Below, one piece after another: positions 1-5,212 of a stretch of DNA of 10,107 nucleotides. A program made the translations under genes and the position numbers. The DNA comes from Desulfobacula sp. (GTDB lineage: Bacteria > Desulfobacterota > Desulfobacteria > Desulfobacterales > Desulfobacteraceae): the NCBI GenBank assembly GCA_029940235.1, contig JAOZRI010000066.1, positions 1 through 10,107 on the forward strand, read 5' to 3'. The notes beneath the pieces were generated by a model, which did not search any database, was not told where the DNA came from, and saw only the letters and a program-made list of their open reading frames with translations. Each line of letters begins with the position of its first letter. Position 1 is the first letter of the stretch.

Positions 1-235
1 CACCTGGATAAAAACAGAGCAAAGTCCATTTGCCTAAGTAATCTGACAATTTTACATTGATAAATTTTCCATTTTGATATCCAGGTGCCACAAAGTCTGG
101 TACTTTTTCTCCTACATGAATCATCTGTATTGTCTCCTTGATGGATTTTGTCTCTCGATTAGTATTTTCTTCTGCTGCTTCTCCTACAGGACCTCCGGTT
201 GGCCGGGCGCACCCGACATCCAGTTCTTCTGCCAT
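1..235 (-). CDS. Peroxiredoxin (AhpC/TSA family), N-terminal part only
   Basis: This is the first 78 codons of a thiol peroxidase. The rest, including the expected peroxidatic cysteine, lies beyond base 1. Residues 41-78 read as the usual opening of an AhpC/TSA thioredoxin fold: VGEKVPDFVAPGY, then a short hairpin, KLSDYLGKW and the strand TLLCFYPG. In the family this strand is followed directly by the D-F-T-F-V-C-P active-site loop. The family reduces hydrogen and organic peroxides in the cytoplasm. The start at 235 is supported by an AAAGGAGG ribosome site 4 nt upstream. About 38 residues precede the fold, an unusual extension that carries a cysteine at residue 9 in the segment CARPTGGPVGEA. 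The gene lies 38 bp behind the UPF0261 gene on the same strand, with no visible terminator between them, so the two are probably co-transcribed. The family call is firm. The subtype (1-Cys or 2-Cys) cannot be decided here. Confidence 0.88.
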   Translation of the reverse strand, partial: MAEELDVGCARPTGGPVGEAAEENTNRETKSIKETIQMIHVGEKVPDFVAPGYQNGKFINVKLSDYLGKWTLLCFYPG

Positions 236-273
236 TATGCCTCCTTTAATATTATTCTTACATTCATCACATT

Positions 274-1494
274 TTATTTAGTGTCTTCCGCTGATATAAT
301 CATTTGATCCATCATATCTGCCGCCGATTTTGCAAAAGCCAGATCATTTATGTGGAGGTTCTCTTCTTTTACAAGAATGTCCGGTACTAATTTTTTTTTA
401 AACTCCTTAATGAACAAATTATTTGTATCCGGGTCATATAGAGGGCCATCAATACTGTCAGCCACAGACCATCCTTTTAAAGGGATTAATACTTTTACTG
501 TATTTCCACCAGAATTCAGCTTTTCTGATAATTGTTGGGCTATAATTTTTGTCTCTTTCCTGCTCAGCCGGATAGCGGAACGAAAATCATAAAAGAATAT
601 TTTTCGATCTTTATACTGTTCCGGGATGGTGTGACGGTCAAATTCCAGCACAGCACAGTCTAACCCTCCAGGAATAACAAGTCTTGGAAGCAAAATATCT
701 TTCAAGGCAGTAAATCTATGGGGACCAATCCCACCGCAATAACCATTCATGAGCTGATCTGCAAGTTCGTGAGTAGCAAGGTCAAGAATACCTGTAAAAA
801 AACCCTCCGAGGCCAACTCTTCCATTGCAGTCCCACCTGTACCATTTGCATGGAAGGTAACAACTTCATATCCTCTGTTTTCCAGGATCTCTTTAATTTG
901 TTCCGCAGCCTTGGTAATGAATCCAAAAAAAGAGAGGGCAATACGTTTGCGTTTTTCTTCTGGCTCCCAATCACTTTTTACCATGGCACATACTGCAGCA
1001 GCCGCTTTATCCAGCATCTTTCCCAAAACAGTATTGATTCCAAGTATATCAGCAACACTATGCATCATGGTGATATCTTTAGTTCCAATGATATGTGTCA
1101 TATCTCTTGCTGCAACAGTGGAGAGCATTATCTTGGGGATACCAAGCGGCAATGCCCGCATTATCCCAGTGCACAGATAAGTACCGGATCCCCCGCCTGC
1201 TGAAATTATACCAGATATTTCACCCCTGTCATGCAGTTTTTTGACAAATCTTTTTGCCTGCTCCAGCATAGTGTTAATGATCTGATCCCGATCCTGTTTT
1301 TCCTGAATAAGATTCTCTGCTTTTATAATTTTGAAAAGATCAAAATCTACGGCACATTGTGGCGGTTTTTTAGTTCCAATATTAATTGTAATTGTGCTGG
1401 CACCTCTCTTTTCTATACAATCTTTGAGAAAAAGATGTTCTTCTCCCTTTGTATCAAAGGTGCCTAATATTGCTATTGAAGATATATTGACCAT
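274..1494 (-). CDS. UPF0261 / Tm-1-like ATP-binding protein
   Basis: This 406-residue soluble protein has the typical length of the bacterial UPF0261 (Tm-1-like) family. The signature GTFDTKGEE is at residues 11-19, a glycine-rich SAGGGSGTYL loop at 99-107 and the segment GGIGPHRFTALKD at 254-266, followed by LPRLVIPGGLDC at 269-280. Near the C-terminus is the IPLKGWSVADSIDGPLYDP stretch (337-355). The family has an N-terminal ATP-binding domain and a C-terminal half of separate fold. The plant relative Tm-1 binds a tobamovirus replication protein. The bacterial reaction is not established, although members often neighbour a TIM-barrel PEP-hydrolase-like protein, which is absent here. No signal peptide or membrane segment is seen. 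The start is the only ATG that fits, because in-frame codons upstream lead to a TAG. However, the best ribosome site (AAAGGAG, 1523-1529) lies 28 nt away, with a possible hairpin between. Likely first gene of an operon with the peroxiredoxin. Confidence 0.88.
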   Translation of the reverse strand: MVNISSIAILGTFDTKGEEHLFLKDCIEKRGASTITINIGTKKPPQCAVDFDLFKIIKAENLIQEKQDRDQIINTMLEQAKRFVKKLHDRGEISGIISAGGGSGTYLCTGIMRALPLGIPKIMLSTVAARDMTHIIGTKDITMMHSVADILGINTVLGKMLDKAAAAVCAMVKSDWEPEEKRKRIALSFFGFITKAAEQIKEILENRGYEVVTFHANGTGGTAMEELASEGFFTGILDLATHELADQLMNGYCGGIGPHRFTALKDILLPRLVIPGGLDCAVLEFDRHTIPEQYKDRKIFFYDFRSAIRLSRKETKIIAQQLSEKLNSGGNTVKVLIPLKGWSVADSIDGPLYDPDTNNLFIKEFKKKLVPDILVKEENLHINDLAFAKSAADMMDQMIISAEDTK

Positions 1495-1529
1495 GGATAT
1501 TTTATTTGTATATAAAACCTAACTCCTTT
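1495..1529 (-). promoter_or_regulatory. Ribosome site separated from the start by a possible hairpin
   Basis: On the minus strand a strong AAAGGAG (1529-1523) stands 28 nt before the ATG at 1494, too far for normal initiation, and no ATG, GTG or TTG lies at the normal distance. The spacer can fold: GG then TTTTAT (1519-1512) against ATAAAA (1505-1500) and CC (1496-1495), with loop ATACAA and a 3-nt bulge. Folding would bring the site to about 3 nt from the start codon. The stem is AU-rich and weak. This is inference from base pairing only. Confidence 0.35.
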
Positions 1530-1539
1530 AAGTGAACGT

Positions 1540-1567
1540 ATTATCATCATGCAGCCAAACATGACAA
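1540..1567 (-). promoter_or_regulatory. Candidate sigma70 promoter for the UPF0261-peroxiredoxin operon
   Basis: On the minus strand, TTGTCA (1567-1562) and GATAAT (1545-1540) are separated by 16 nt. They match the consensus hexamers at 5 of 6 and 5 of 6 positions. Transcription would start near 1533, just upstream of the AAAGGAG site at 1529-1523. The -35 lies inside the TGACA/TGTCA inverted repeat at 1562-1574. Confidence 0.42.
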
Positions 1568-1574
1568 AATGTCA
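1562..1574. repeat. Inverted repeat TGACA-AAA-TGTCA, possible operator
   Basis: Five-base arms form a perfect inverted repeat with a 3-base centre. It sits in the divergent spacer between the UPF0261 gene and pyrB and overlaps the candidate -35 of the former. The arms also contain a second -35-like TTGACA on the minus strand (1575-1570), although no -10 is correctly placed for it. A regulator site is plausible, but the arms are short enough for chance in AT-rich DNA. Confidence 0.3.
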
Positions 1575-1626
1575 ATATTTTTTCCATATTATATTTTCAT
1601 ATCCTTTTTAAAACAAAATGCAATAT

Positions 1627-1656
1627 TTAATATTCCAATTCAATGTAAAATAGTAT
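1627..1656 (+). promoter_or_regulatory. Weak candidate promoter for pyrB
   Basis: TTAATA (1627-1632) and TAGTAT (1651-1656) are spaced by 18 nt, each matching 4 of 6 consensus bases, about 33 nt upstream of the GGAG ribosome site of pyrB. The region is very AT-rich, so alternative pairings exist. No attenuator hairpin with a U-run, or pyrimidine-sensing leader, is seen before the gene. Confidence 0.22.
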
Positions 1657-1695
1657 AAAAACAGCACTAAATATTAATAACTTTGGAGACATTCT

Positions 1696-2643
1696 ATGAC
1701 AAGGTTTAATTTGAAACATATTTATGAATCCCAGCAATTTGATCTGGAACTGCTGGATATAATTTTTAAGGTTGCCGATGAAATGAAAAATGACCTTTTG
1801 GCAAAACCACGACTATATGCCAATGCCCTTAAAGATAAAATCATGGCTTCTCTTTTTTATGAACCATCAACCCGTACTCGTTTTTCATTTGAAAGTGCCA
1901 TGTCAAGACTGGGTGGCAGCATTCTAACCACAGAAAATGCAAAAGAATTTTCCAGTGCTTCAAAAGGAGAAACTCTTTATGACTCAACAAGTGTAATGTG
2001 TGGTTATGCAGATTTAATTGTCATGCGCCACAATGAACCGGGCAGTGCAAAAATGGCTGCAGAAGTCTCTTTAGTTCCTGTTATCAATGCCGGAGATGGT
2101 TCAGGGCAGCATCCGACCCAGGCGCTACTGGATCTTTATACAATAAAAGATAATTTTTCAACCATTGACGGACTTACAATTGCCATGGTTGGTGATTTAA
2201 AATATGGACGTACAGTCAGATCTCTCTCTTATTTACTGACCAAATACAACAATATTAAAATTTACTTTGTCTCTCCACTGGTTTGTAAAATGGATGAGGA
2301 TATCAAAGACTATCTCACCACAAATAACGTTGAGTGGGAAGAAATAAGCTCACTTGATAAGATACTGCCACTGGTGGACTGTGTCTATATGACTCGTATT
2401 CAAAAAGAGCGTTTTCATGATCTGGAAGATTATGAAAGTGCAGCAGGTAAATATATCCTTGACATGGATAGTATTAAATTAATGAAACAAAAGAGTATTA
2501 TCATGCATCCTCTGCCACGTGTTGATGAGATATCTCAAGAAGTAGATAGTGATCCCAGAGCTCAATATTTCAATCAGGCGAAAAATGGTCTATATGTCCG
2601 GATGGCTTTATTATACTTACTTCTCAAAAAAGATGATGAATAA
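1696..2643 (+). CDS. pyrB: Aspartate carbamoyltransferase, catalytic subunit
   Basis: This enzyme condenses carbamoyl phosphate with L-aspartate to give N-carbamoyl-aspartate, the committed step of pyrimidine synthesis, in the cytoplasm. Its 315 residues fit the 300-315 typical of the catalytic chain. The carbamoyl-phosphate motif STRTR is at residues 58-62. The mobile 80s-type loop with its lysine is around SASKGE (87-92). HPTQ is at 139-142, the aspartate-domain MVGDLKYGRTVRSL at 164-177 and HPLPRV at 271-276. The aspartate domain has the K-Y-G-R-T-V pattern seen in PyrB rather than the ornithine-transferase pattern. The start is supported by GGAG 8 nt upstream. There is no pyrI, pyrC or pyrR next to it: downstream is a convergent HIT gene and upstream a divergent unrelated gene. 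It is therefore probably a single-gene transcript. It may act as an unregulated trimer or find its regulatory chain elsewhere. Confidence 0.97.
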   Translation: MTRFNLKHIYESQQFDLELLDIIFKVADEMKNDLLAKPRLYANALKDKIMASLFYEPSTRTRFSFESAMSRLGGSILTTENAKEFSSASKGETLYDSTSVMCGYADLIVMRHNEPGSAKMAAEVSLVPVINAGDGSGQHPTQALLDLYTIKDNFSTIDGLTIAMVGDLKYGRTVRSLSYLLTKYNNIKIYFVSPLVCKMDEDIKDYLTTNNVEWEEISSLDKILPLVDCVYMTRIQKERFHDLEDYESAAGKYILDMDSIKLMKQKSIIMHPLPRVDEISQEVDSDPRAQYFNQAKNGLYVRMALLYLLLKKDDE

Positions 2644-2648
2644 ATAAC

Positions 2649-2669
2649 TTTGCCACAAACAGTGGTGAA
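2649..2669 (+). terminator. Weak stem-loop downstream of pyrB
   Basis: TTTGCCAC (2649-2656) can pair with GTGGTGAA (2662-2669) across a 5-base loop. This gives 8 bp, two of them G-U, starting 5 bases after the pyrB stop. No run of T follows, so it is a poor intrinsic terminator. The rest of the 93-bp convergent spacer down to the HIT gene shows nothing else I can support. Confidence 0.25.
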
Positions 2670-2736
2670 TAAAGAGGATCTTAGATAAGTTGTTCTGCCC
2701 CACTTGTTGTCACATCCATTGTTTATGAGCCAACTA

Positions 2737-3069
2737 TTATTTTTTCCAGCCGCCAATCAGATGAAGATGAACATGGAAAATTACCTGACCTCCACCTTTT
2801 TCGACATTAAATAAAAGTTTATAACCAGACTCATTTACACCCTGTTCCTTTGCCATTTCTTTTGCAACCATGAAAAGATCTGAAATAATTTTCCCATCTT
2901 CTTTTGTAAGATCATTATTGCTTCTGATATGTTTTTTGGGAATAAGAAGCAGATGAACCGGGGCAGCAGGATTGATATCCTTAATCACAATAAAGCTGTC
3001 ATCCTCATATAAAAATTCACTTGGAATTTCACCTTTAACTATTTTGCAGAACAGACAATCTTCAGACAT
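2737..3069 (-). CDS. HIT-family hydrolase (HINT-type nucleoside phosphoramidase)
   Basis: This small soluble protein of 110 residues is the usual size for bacterial HINT-like HIT proteins. The histidine triad is at residues 99-105 (H-V-H-L-H-L-I), followed by GG. The second histidine of the triad, H101, is the expected nucleotidylated catalytic residue. The N-terminal CLFCKIVKGEIP (5-16), with its CxxC pair that often binds zinc in this branch, and the IPKKHI segment (43-48) are also typical. Family members hydrolyse AMP-lysine or other purine nucleoside phosphoramidates, including aminoacyl-adenylates. The start at 3069 is supported by GGGAG 8 nt upstream. The gene ends convergently with pyrB and is the last of a same-strand run behind the sirtuin (99-bp gap). 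No clear own promoter is visible, only an AT-rich stretch at 3083-3100, so read-through from upstream is possible. The family call is firm. The physiological substrate is unknown. Confidence 0.95.
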   Translation of the reverse strand: MSEDCLFCKIVKGEIPSEFLYEDDSFIVIKDINPAAPVHLLLIPKKHIRSNNDLTKEDGKIISDLFMVAKEMAKEQGVNESGYKLLFNVEKGGGQVIFHVHLHLIGGWKK

Positions 3070-3139
3070 TTAAAATTCTCCCTATTATTTTATATATAAC
3101 ATCCAACTAACTCTTTTAAAATTCATTCATTCCTTATTG

Positions 3140-3168
3140 TTGCCAGCACCAGGACCTGGCAATGCCAG
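3140..3168. repeat. Overlapping CTGGC palindromes between the sirtuin and HIT genes
   Basis: TTGCCAG (3140-3146) pairs with CTGGCAA (3156-3162) across a 9-base loop. The same CTGGC (3156-3160) also pairs with GCCAG (3164-3168) across a 3-base loop. A third pairing, CCAGG-A-CCTGG, lies at 3149-3159. These structures exclude one another and begin at the base next to the sirtuin stop codon (3169-3171). They may act as a factor-dependent terminator, RNA-stability hairpin or processing site. No T-run follows on the minus strand. Confidence 0.4.
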
Positions 3169-3903
3169 TTATAATTTATCTATTTCTTCCATTAGTTTTT
3201 CCATGGCATGTACTGCCTTATCTTCTATAAAAATATCAGTTACAGAACCTGTATATTCAGATTTAACAGGATTAATTTCAATAATTTTTGCCTTGTTTGC
3301 CTTTGCAGCCGAAGGAATCAGGTTTGCAGGTGCCACCATTCCAGTGGTGCCGATCAGAATAAAGCAGTCTGCTTTTTTTGTCTCATTAAATGAGTTTGTC
3401 TGGGCAGGTTCGGGAATAGCTTCTCCAAAAAAAATCACATCCGGCTTTAAAATCCCGTCACACTTTTTACATAAAGGGGGTAAAATATTGAGATCAATCT
3501 GGGCAATCTTGTATTTTGCCCTGCATTTTAAACAAATAACAGTTTTTAAAGAACCATGAAATTCATGGACAATTTTACTGCCTGCATCATAATGCAGATG
3601 ATCAACATTTTGTGTAATAACTGCACTTAACATTTTATCGGCTTCAAGTTCTGCCAATGCATAGTGTGCGGCATTAGGCTTTACTTTACCAAACAGATCA
3701 TAAAATATATCCCGTAAAACCTGCCAGGAATGCTGTGTATGATCATAAAAATACTCAATATCAAAAATCTGAGGATCATATTTATTCCAAAGACCATTTT
3801 CACCTCTAAAGGGAGGAATACCACTTTCAACTGAAATTCCAGCTCCGGTAAATGCCACGCACCGTTTTGCTGATTTAATTATCTTTGCTGCCTTTGCATA
3901 CAT
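3169..3903 (-). CDS. cobB: NAD-dependent protein deacylase, sirtuin family
   Basis: Sirtuins remove acyl groups from protein lysines, consuming NAD+ and giving nicotinamide and O-acyl-ADP-ribose. In bacteria the classic target is acetyl-CoA synthetase. In 244 residues I see the NAD motif GAGISVESGIPPFRG (20-34), TQNVDHLH (97-104), the catalytic histidine in HEFHG (H116), zinc cysteines C124/C127 and C145/C148, and the late NAD-binding GTTGMVAPA (185-193). The start was placed at 3903, giving MYAKAAKII, because a GGAG site lies 8 nt upstream. An ATG 12 codons further up (3939) has no comparable site. The Tyr-x-x-Arg pair that marks desuccinylase-type (SIRT5/CobB class III) enzymes is not found. 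The region before KPNAAH is short, with Y68-D-L-F, suggesting a preference for acetyl or other neutral acyl groups. It lies 126 bp behind the ThiF-like gene and 99 bp before the HIT gene. Confidence 0.94.
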   Translation of the reverse strand: MYAKAAKIIKSAKRCVAFTGAGISVESGIPPFRGENGLWNKYDPQIFDIEYFYDHTQHSWQVLRDIFYDLFGKVKPNAAHYALAELEADKMLSAVITQNVDHLHYDAGSKIVHEFHGSLKTVICLKCRAKYKIAQIDLNILPPLCKKCDGILKPDVIFFGEAIPEPAQTNSFNETKKADCFILIGTTGMVAPANLIPSAAKANKAKIIEINPVKSEYTGSVTDIFIEDKAVHAMEKLMEEIDKL

Positions 3904-4029
3904 ATAAACTCTCCTTGACAGGCTGTTACAAAATATCAACTATCCAAATTTGGGTTTTGAAAAAATAAATTTCCTTTTCTCTTTCATTCTTTGTTGCAGA
4001 CTCTAAACAATCCTTTTATCCCAGAACAT

Positions 4030-4737
4030 TTAAATCAATTCCACAATCTCAAAAGTATTTGTCCATAGTTCTGAAATCAATAATTTATTGCGAAGTATAT
4101 CTTTGCGGTTCAATAAAATTTTTAAAACTTCAGCAGATTGCAAAGCTGCCACAAAAAGGGCACAACAGCCAAGATTACCAGTTACTGTTTCAACTCCCTT
4201 TGATTGCTTTTGCACCTCTTCTCCATATATTAATTTATAGCCCATATCACCTGGATAAATGGTTGTCACCTGACCTGTCATACCTGCAATTGCACCTGAA
4301 ACAATGGGGATGGAGGCTTTACTGGCAGCATTCTGCAATATAAATCTTACATCGATGGTATCTAAGCAGTCAACAACCAGATCACCATTTTTTATCCTGT
4401 CATACATATTTGATTCATCAAGATATTCAATAAAAGACTCTACATTGACCTCGCAATTTATGGCATTTACCCTTTTTTTTGCAGCCATCGCTTTTGGAAC
4501 TCCCATGAGATCTTCTTGGCTCAAAAGCTGACGATTTAAATTACTGGGTTCAAAAGAGTCTCCATCAATTAAGGTTAAGTGCCCAATACCAACTCTTGCC
4601 AGTATTTCACAGACACCTCCACCAAGGCCACCAAGACCTATCACAATAACTCTTAAAGCCTTAAGTTGTTTTTGCTCTTTAAGGGAGAGTGTATTAAAAT
4701 TTCTATCATAACGCTCTTTAAACTCAAATTCAGCCAT
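4030..4737 (-). CDS. ThiF/MoeB/HesA-family adenylyltransferase, short form lacking the zinc motif
   Basis: This E1-like enzyme should adenylate the C-terminal glycine of the ubiquitin-like carrier encoded just upstream, as the first step of sulfur loading. Visible motifs are the N-terminal R-Y-D-R-N segment (9-13), the ATP loop GLGGLGGGV (34-42), IDGDSFEPSNLNRQ (57-70) with the conserved aspartates and Arg69, lysines around 82-88, VVDCLDTIDVR (121-131) and the crossover-like region TGNLGCCALF (186-195). At 235 residues it is close to ThiF and HesA forms and shorter at the C-terminus than rhodanese-fused MoeB. The two CxxC zinc pairs usual in MoeB/ThiF are missing: where the first is expected the sequence is GYKLIYG, and only the adjacent C191-C192 remains near the second. 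The gene starts 3 nt after the carrier's stop, with the GGTGG codons of the carrier's tail serving as ribosome site, so the two are translationally coupled. Mo/W-cofactor versus thiamine use is inferred, not shown. Confidence 0.9.
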   Translation of the reverse strand: MAEFEFKERYDRNFNTLSLKEQKQLKALRVIVIGLGGLGGGVCEILARVGIGHLTLIDGDSFEPSNLNRQLLSQEDLMGVPKAMAAKKRVNAINCEVNVESFIEYLDESNMYDRIKNGDLVVDCLDTIDVRFILQNAASKASIPIVSGAIAGMTGQVTTIYPGDMGYKLIYGEEVQKQSKGVETVTGNLGCCALFVAALQSAEVLKILLNRKDILRNKLLISELWTNTFEIVELI

Positions 4738-4740
4738 AAA

Positions 4741-4971
4741 CTATCCACCCCCAACCGGTGGAAATAGCCCAAGCCTGTCACCGTTCTTTAATACATATCT
4801 GTGATCTTGTTTTTTCCCGTTTACAAAAATTAATTTCACACTTCCCTGCTCAATGCCAAGATCTGAGATAAGCTTTTCCACGCTTGTATTGTCAGACACC
4901 TCAAAACAGTCACTATCTTCAGGAAGATATTTTGATAAAGTTACAAAAAGGTTAAGATCTATTTTTATCAT
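4741..4971 (-). CDS. MoaD/ThiS-family ubiquitin-like sulfur carrier
   Basis: This 76-residue beta-grasp protein ends in FPPVGGG, with the Gly-Gly tail that is adenylated and then thiocarboxylated. LKNGDRLGLFPPVGGG (61-76), FVNGKK (49-54) and the opening MIKIDLNLFVTLSKYLP fit MoaD-like carriers better than ThiS. The D-R-(hydrophobic)-FPPVGGG ending is typical of MoaD-type proteins linked to molybdopterin or tungstopterin synthesis, including those beside aldehyde:ferredoxin oxidoreductase genes in anaerobes. No such oxidoreductase, no MoaE and no other moa or thi gene lies in this window, so the final sulfur acceptor cannot be named. It is the first gene of the minus-strand run and its stop is 3 nt before the adenylyltransferase start. 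Its own ribosome site is weak, with only GATAAA-like purines upstream. Length and fold are normal for the family. Confidence 0.9.
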   Translation of the reverse strand: MIKIDLNLFVTLSKYLPEDSDCFEVSDNTSVEKLISDLGIEQGSVKLIFVNGKKQDHRYVLKNGDRLGLFPPVGGG

Positions 4972-5020
4972 TTTATCTATTTACACTTTATGTTGATGCT
5001 GTTAGTTTGAATAACCGTCA

Positions 5021-5135
5021 TGGGAAGACTTGATATTTCACTCAGGTCTGCCCACAATACCCTGAAGGGCACTCGCAAAACATGAAAGCTGGTAACCTAA
5101 AGGTCAGAAACTGATAGCTCTGTAAAAACTTTCAT
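5021..5135. other. Structured intergenic region with several possible stem-loops
   Basis: Several pairings fall within 115 bases of the 241-bp gene-free spacer between the carrier gene and the unknown gene. TGGG-A-AGAC (5021-5029) pairs with GTCT-G-CCCA (5046-5054), 8 bp with one mismatch. CCC (5060-5062) pairs with GGG (5067-5069). GTCAG (5103-5107) pairs with CTGAT (5111-5115). ATGAAAG (5082-5088) pairs perfectly with CTTTCAT (5129-5135). On the plus strand, blocks such as GCAAAAC, ATGAAAG, GGTAAC-CTAAAG and CTGATAGC loosely resemble the core of cyclic-di-GMP-I (GEMM) riboswitches in order. However, the tetraloop helix does not pair and the second arm is much too short. Strand, transcript and function are not determined. 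The structure lies upstream of the best plus-strand promoter, so it would need a separate transcript. Confidence 0.35.
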
Positions 5136-5151
5136 ATAAATAATTATATGA
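5132..5151. repeat. 8-bp inverted repeat overlapping a promoter -35, possible operator
   Basis: TCATATAA (5132-5139) and TTATATGA (5144-5151) form a perfect inverted repeat around ATAA. The right arm covers four of the six bases of the -35 hexamer at 5148-5153. A repressor bound here would block the promoter of the 179-residue gene. The left arm also overlaps the CTTTCAT arm of the upstream stem, so on an RNA the two pairings would compete. Confidence 0.45.
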
Positions 5152-5177
5152 CATAAGTTGATTTTTTTGTATATAAT
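5148..5177 (+). promoter_or_regulatory. Near-consensus sigma70 promoter for the 179-residue gene
   Basis: ATGACA (5148-5153, 5 of 6 consensus) and TATAAT (5172-5177, perfect) are separated by 18 nt. Transcription would begin near 5184, giving a leader of about 29 nt to the ATG at 5213. This supports that ATG over the TTG at 5192, which would be almost leaderless. Confidence 0.6.
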
Positions 5178-5212
5178 TTTAATAAAAACCTTTGAAACCC
5201 TTTTTTGGAATT

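Noticed and set aside
718..1203. 161-codon plus-strand frame inside the UPF0261 gene
   Set aside because: It is antisense to a clear conserved gene, has biased composition without domain features, and has no ribosome site. I treat it as a shadow.
2574..2756. 60-codon minus-strand frame between pyrB and the HIT gene
   Set aside because: It overlaps the ends of two well-supported genes and has no ribosome site or family resemblance.
3904..3939. Upstream ATG at 3939 as sirtuin start
   Set aside because: It adds 12 residues outside the fold and ignores the well-placed GGAG before the ATG at 3903.
3944..3953. Perfect 10-base palindrome CCAAATTTGG upstream of the sirtuin
   Set aside because: It is short and AT-centred, does not extend outward, and overlaps no promoter I can support. 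Likely chance.
5071..5125. Confident cyclic-di-GMP riboswitch call
   Set aside because: Only scattered core-like words are present. The tetraloop helix does not pair, the second arm is about 25 nt too short, and the region lies upstream of the best promoter. Kept only as a low-confidence finding.
5192..5212. TTG start giving a 7-residue longer version of the 179-residue protein
   Set aside because: It would lie only about 8 nt from the predicted transcript start and has no ribosome site. The ATG at 5213 has GGA upstream and a normal leader.
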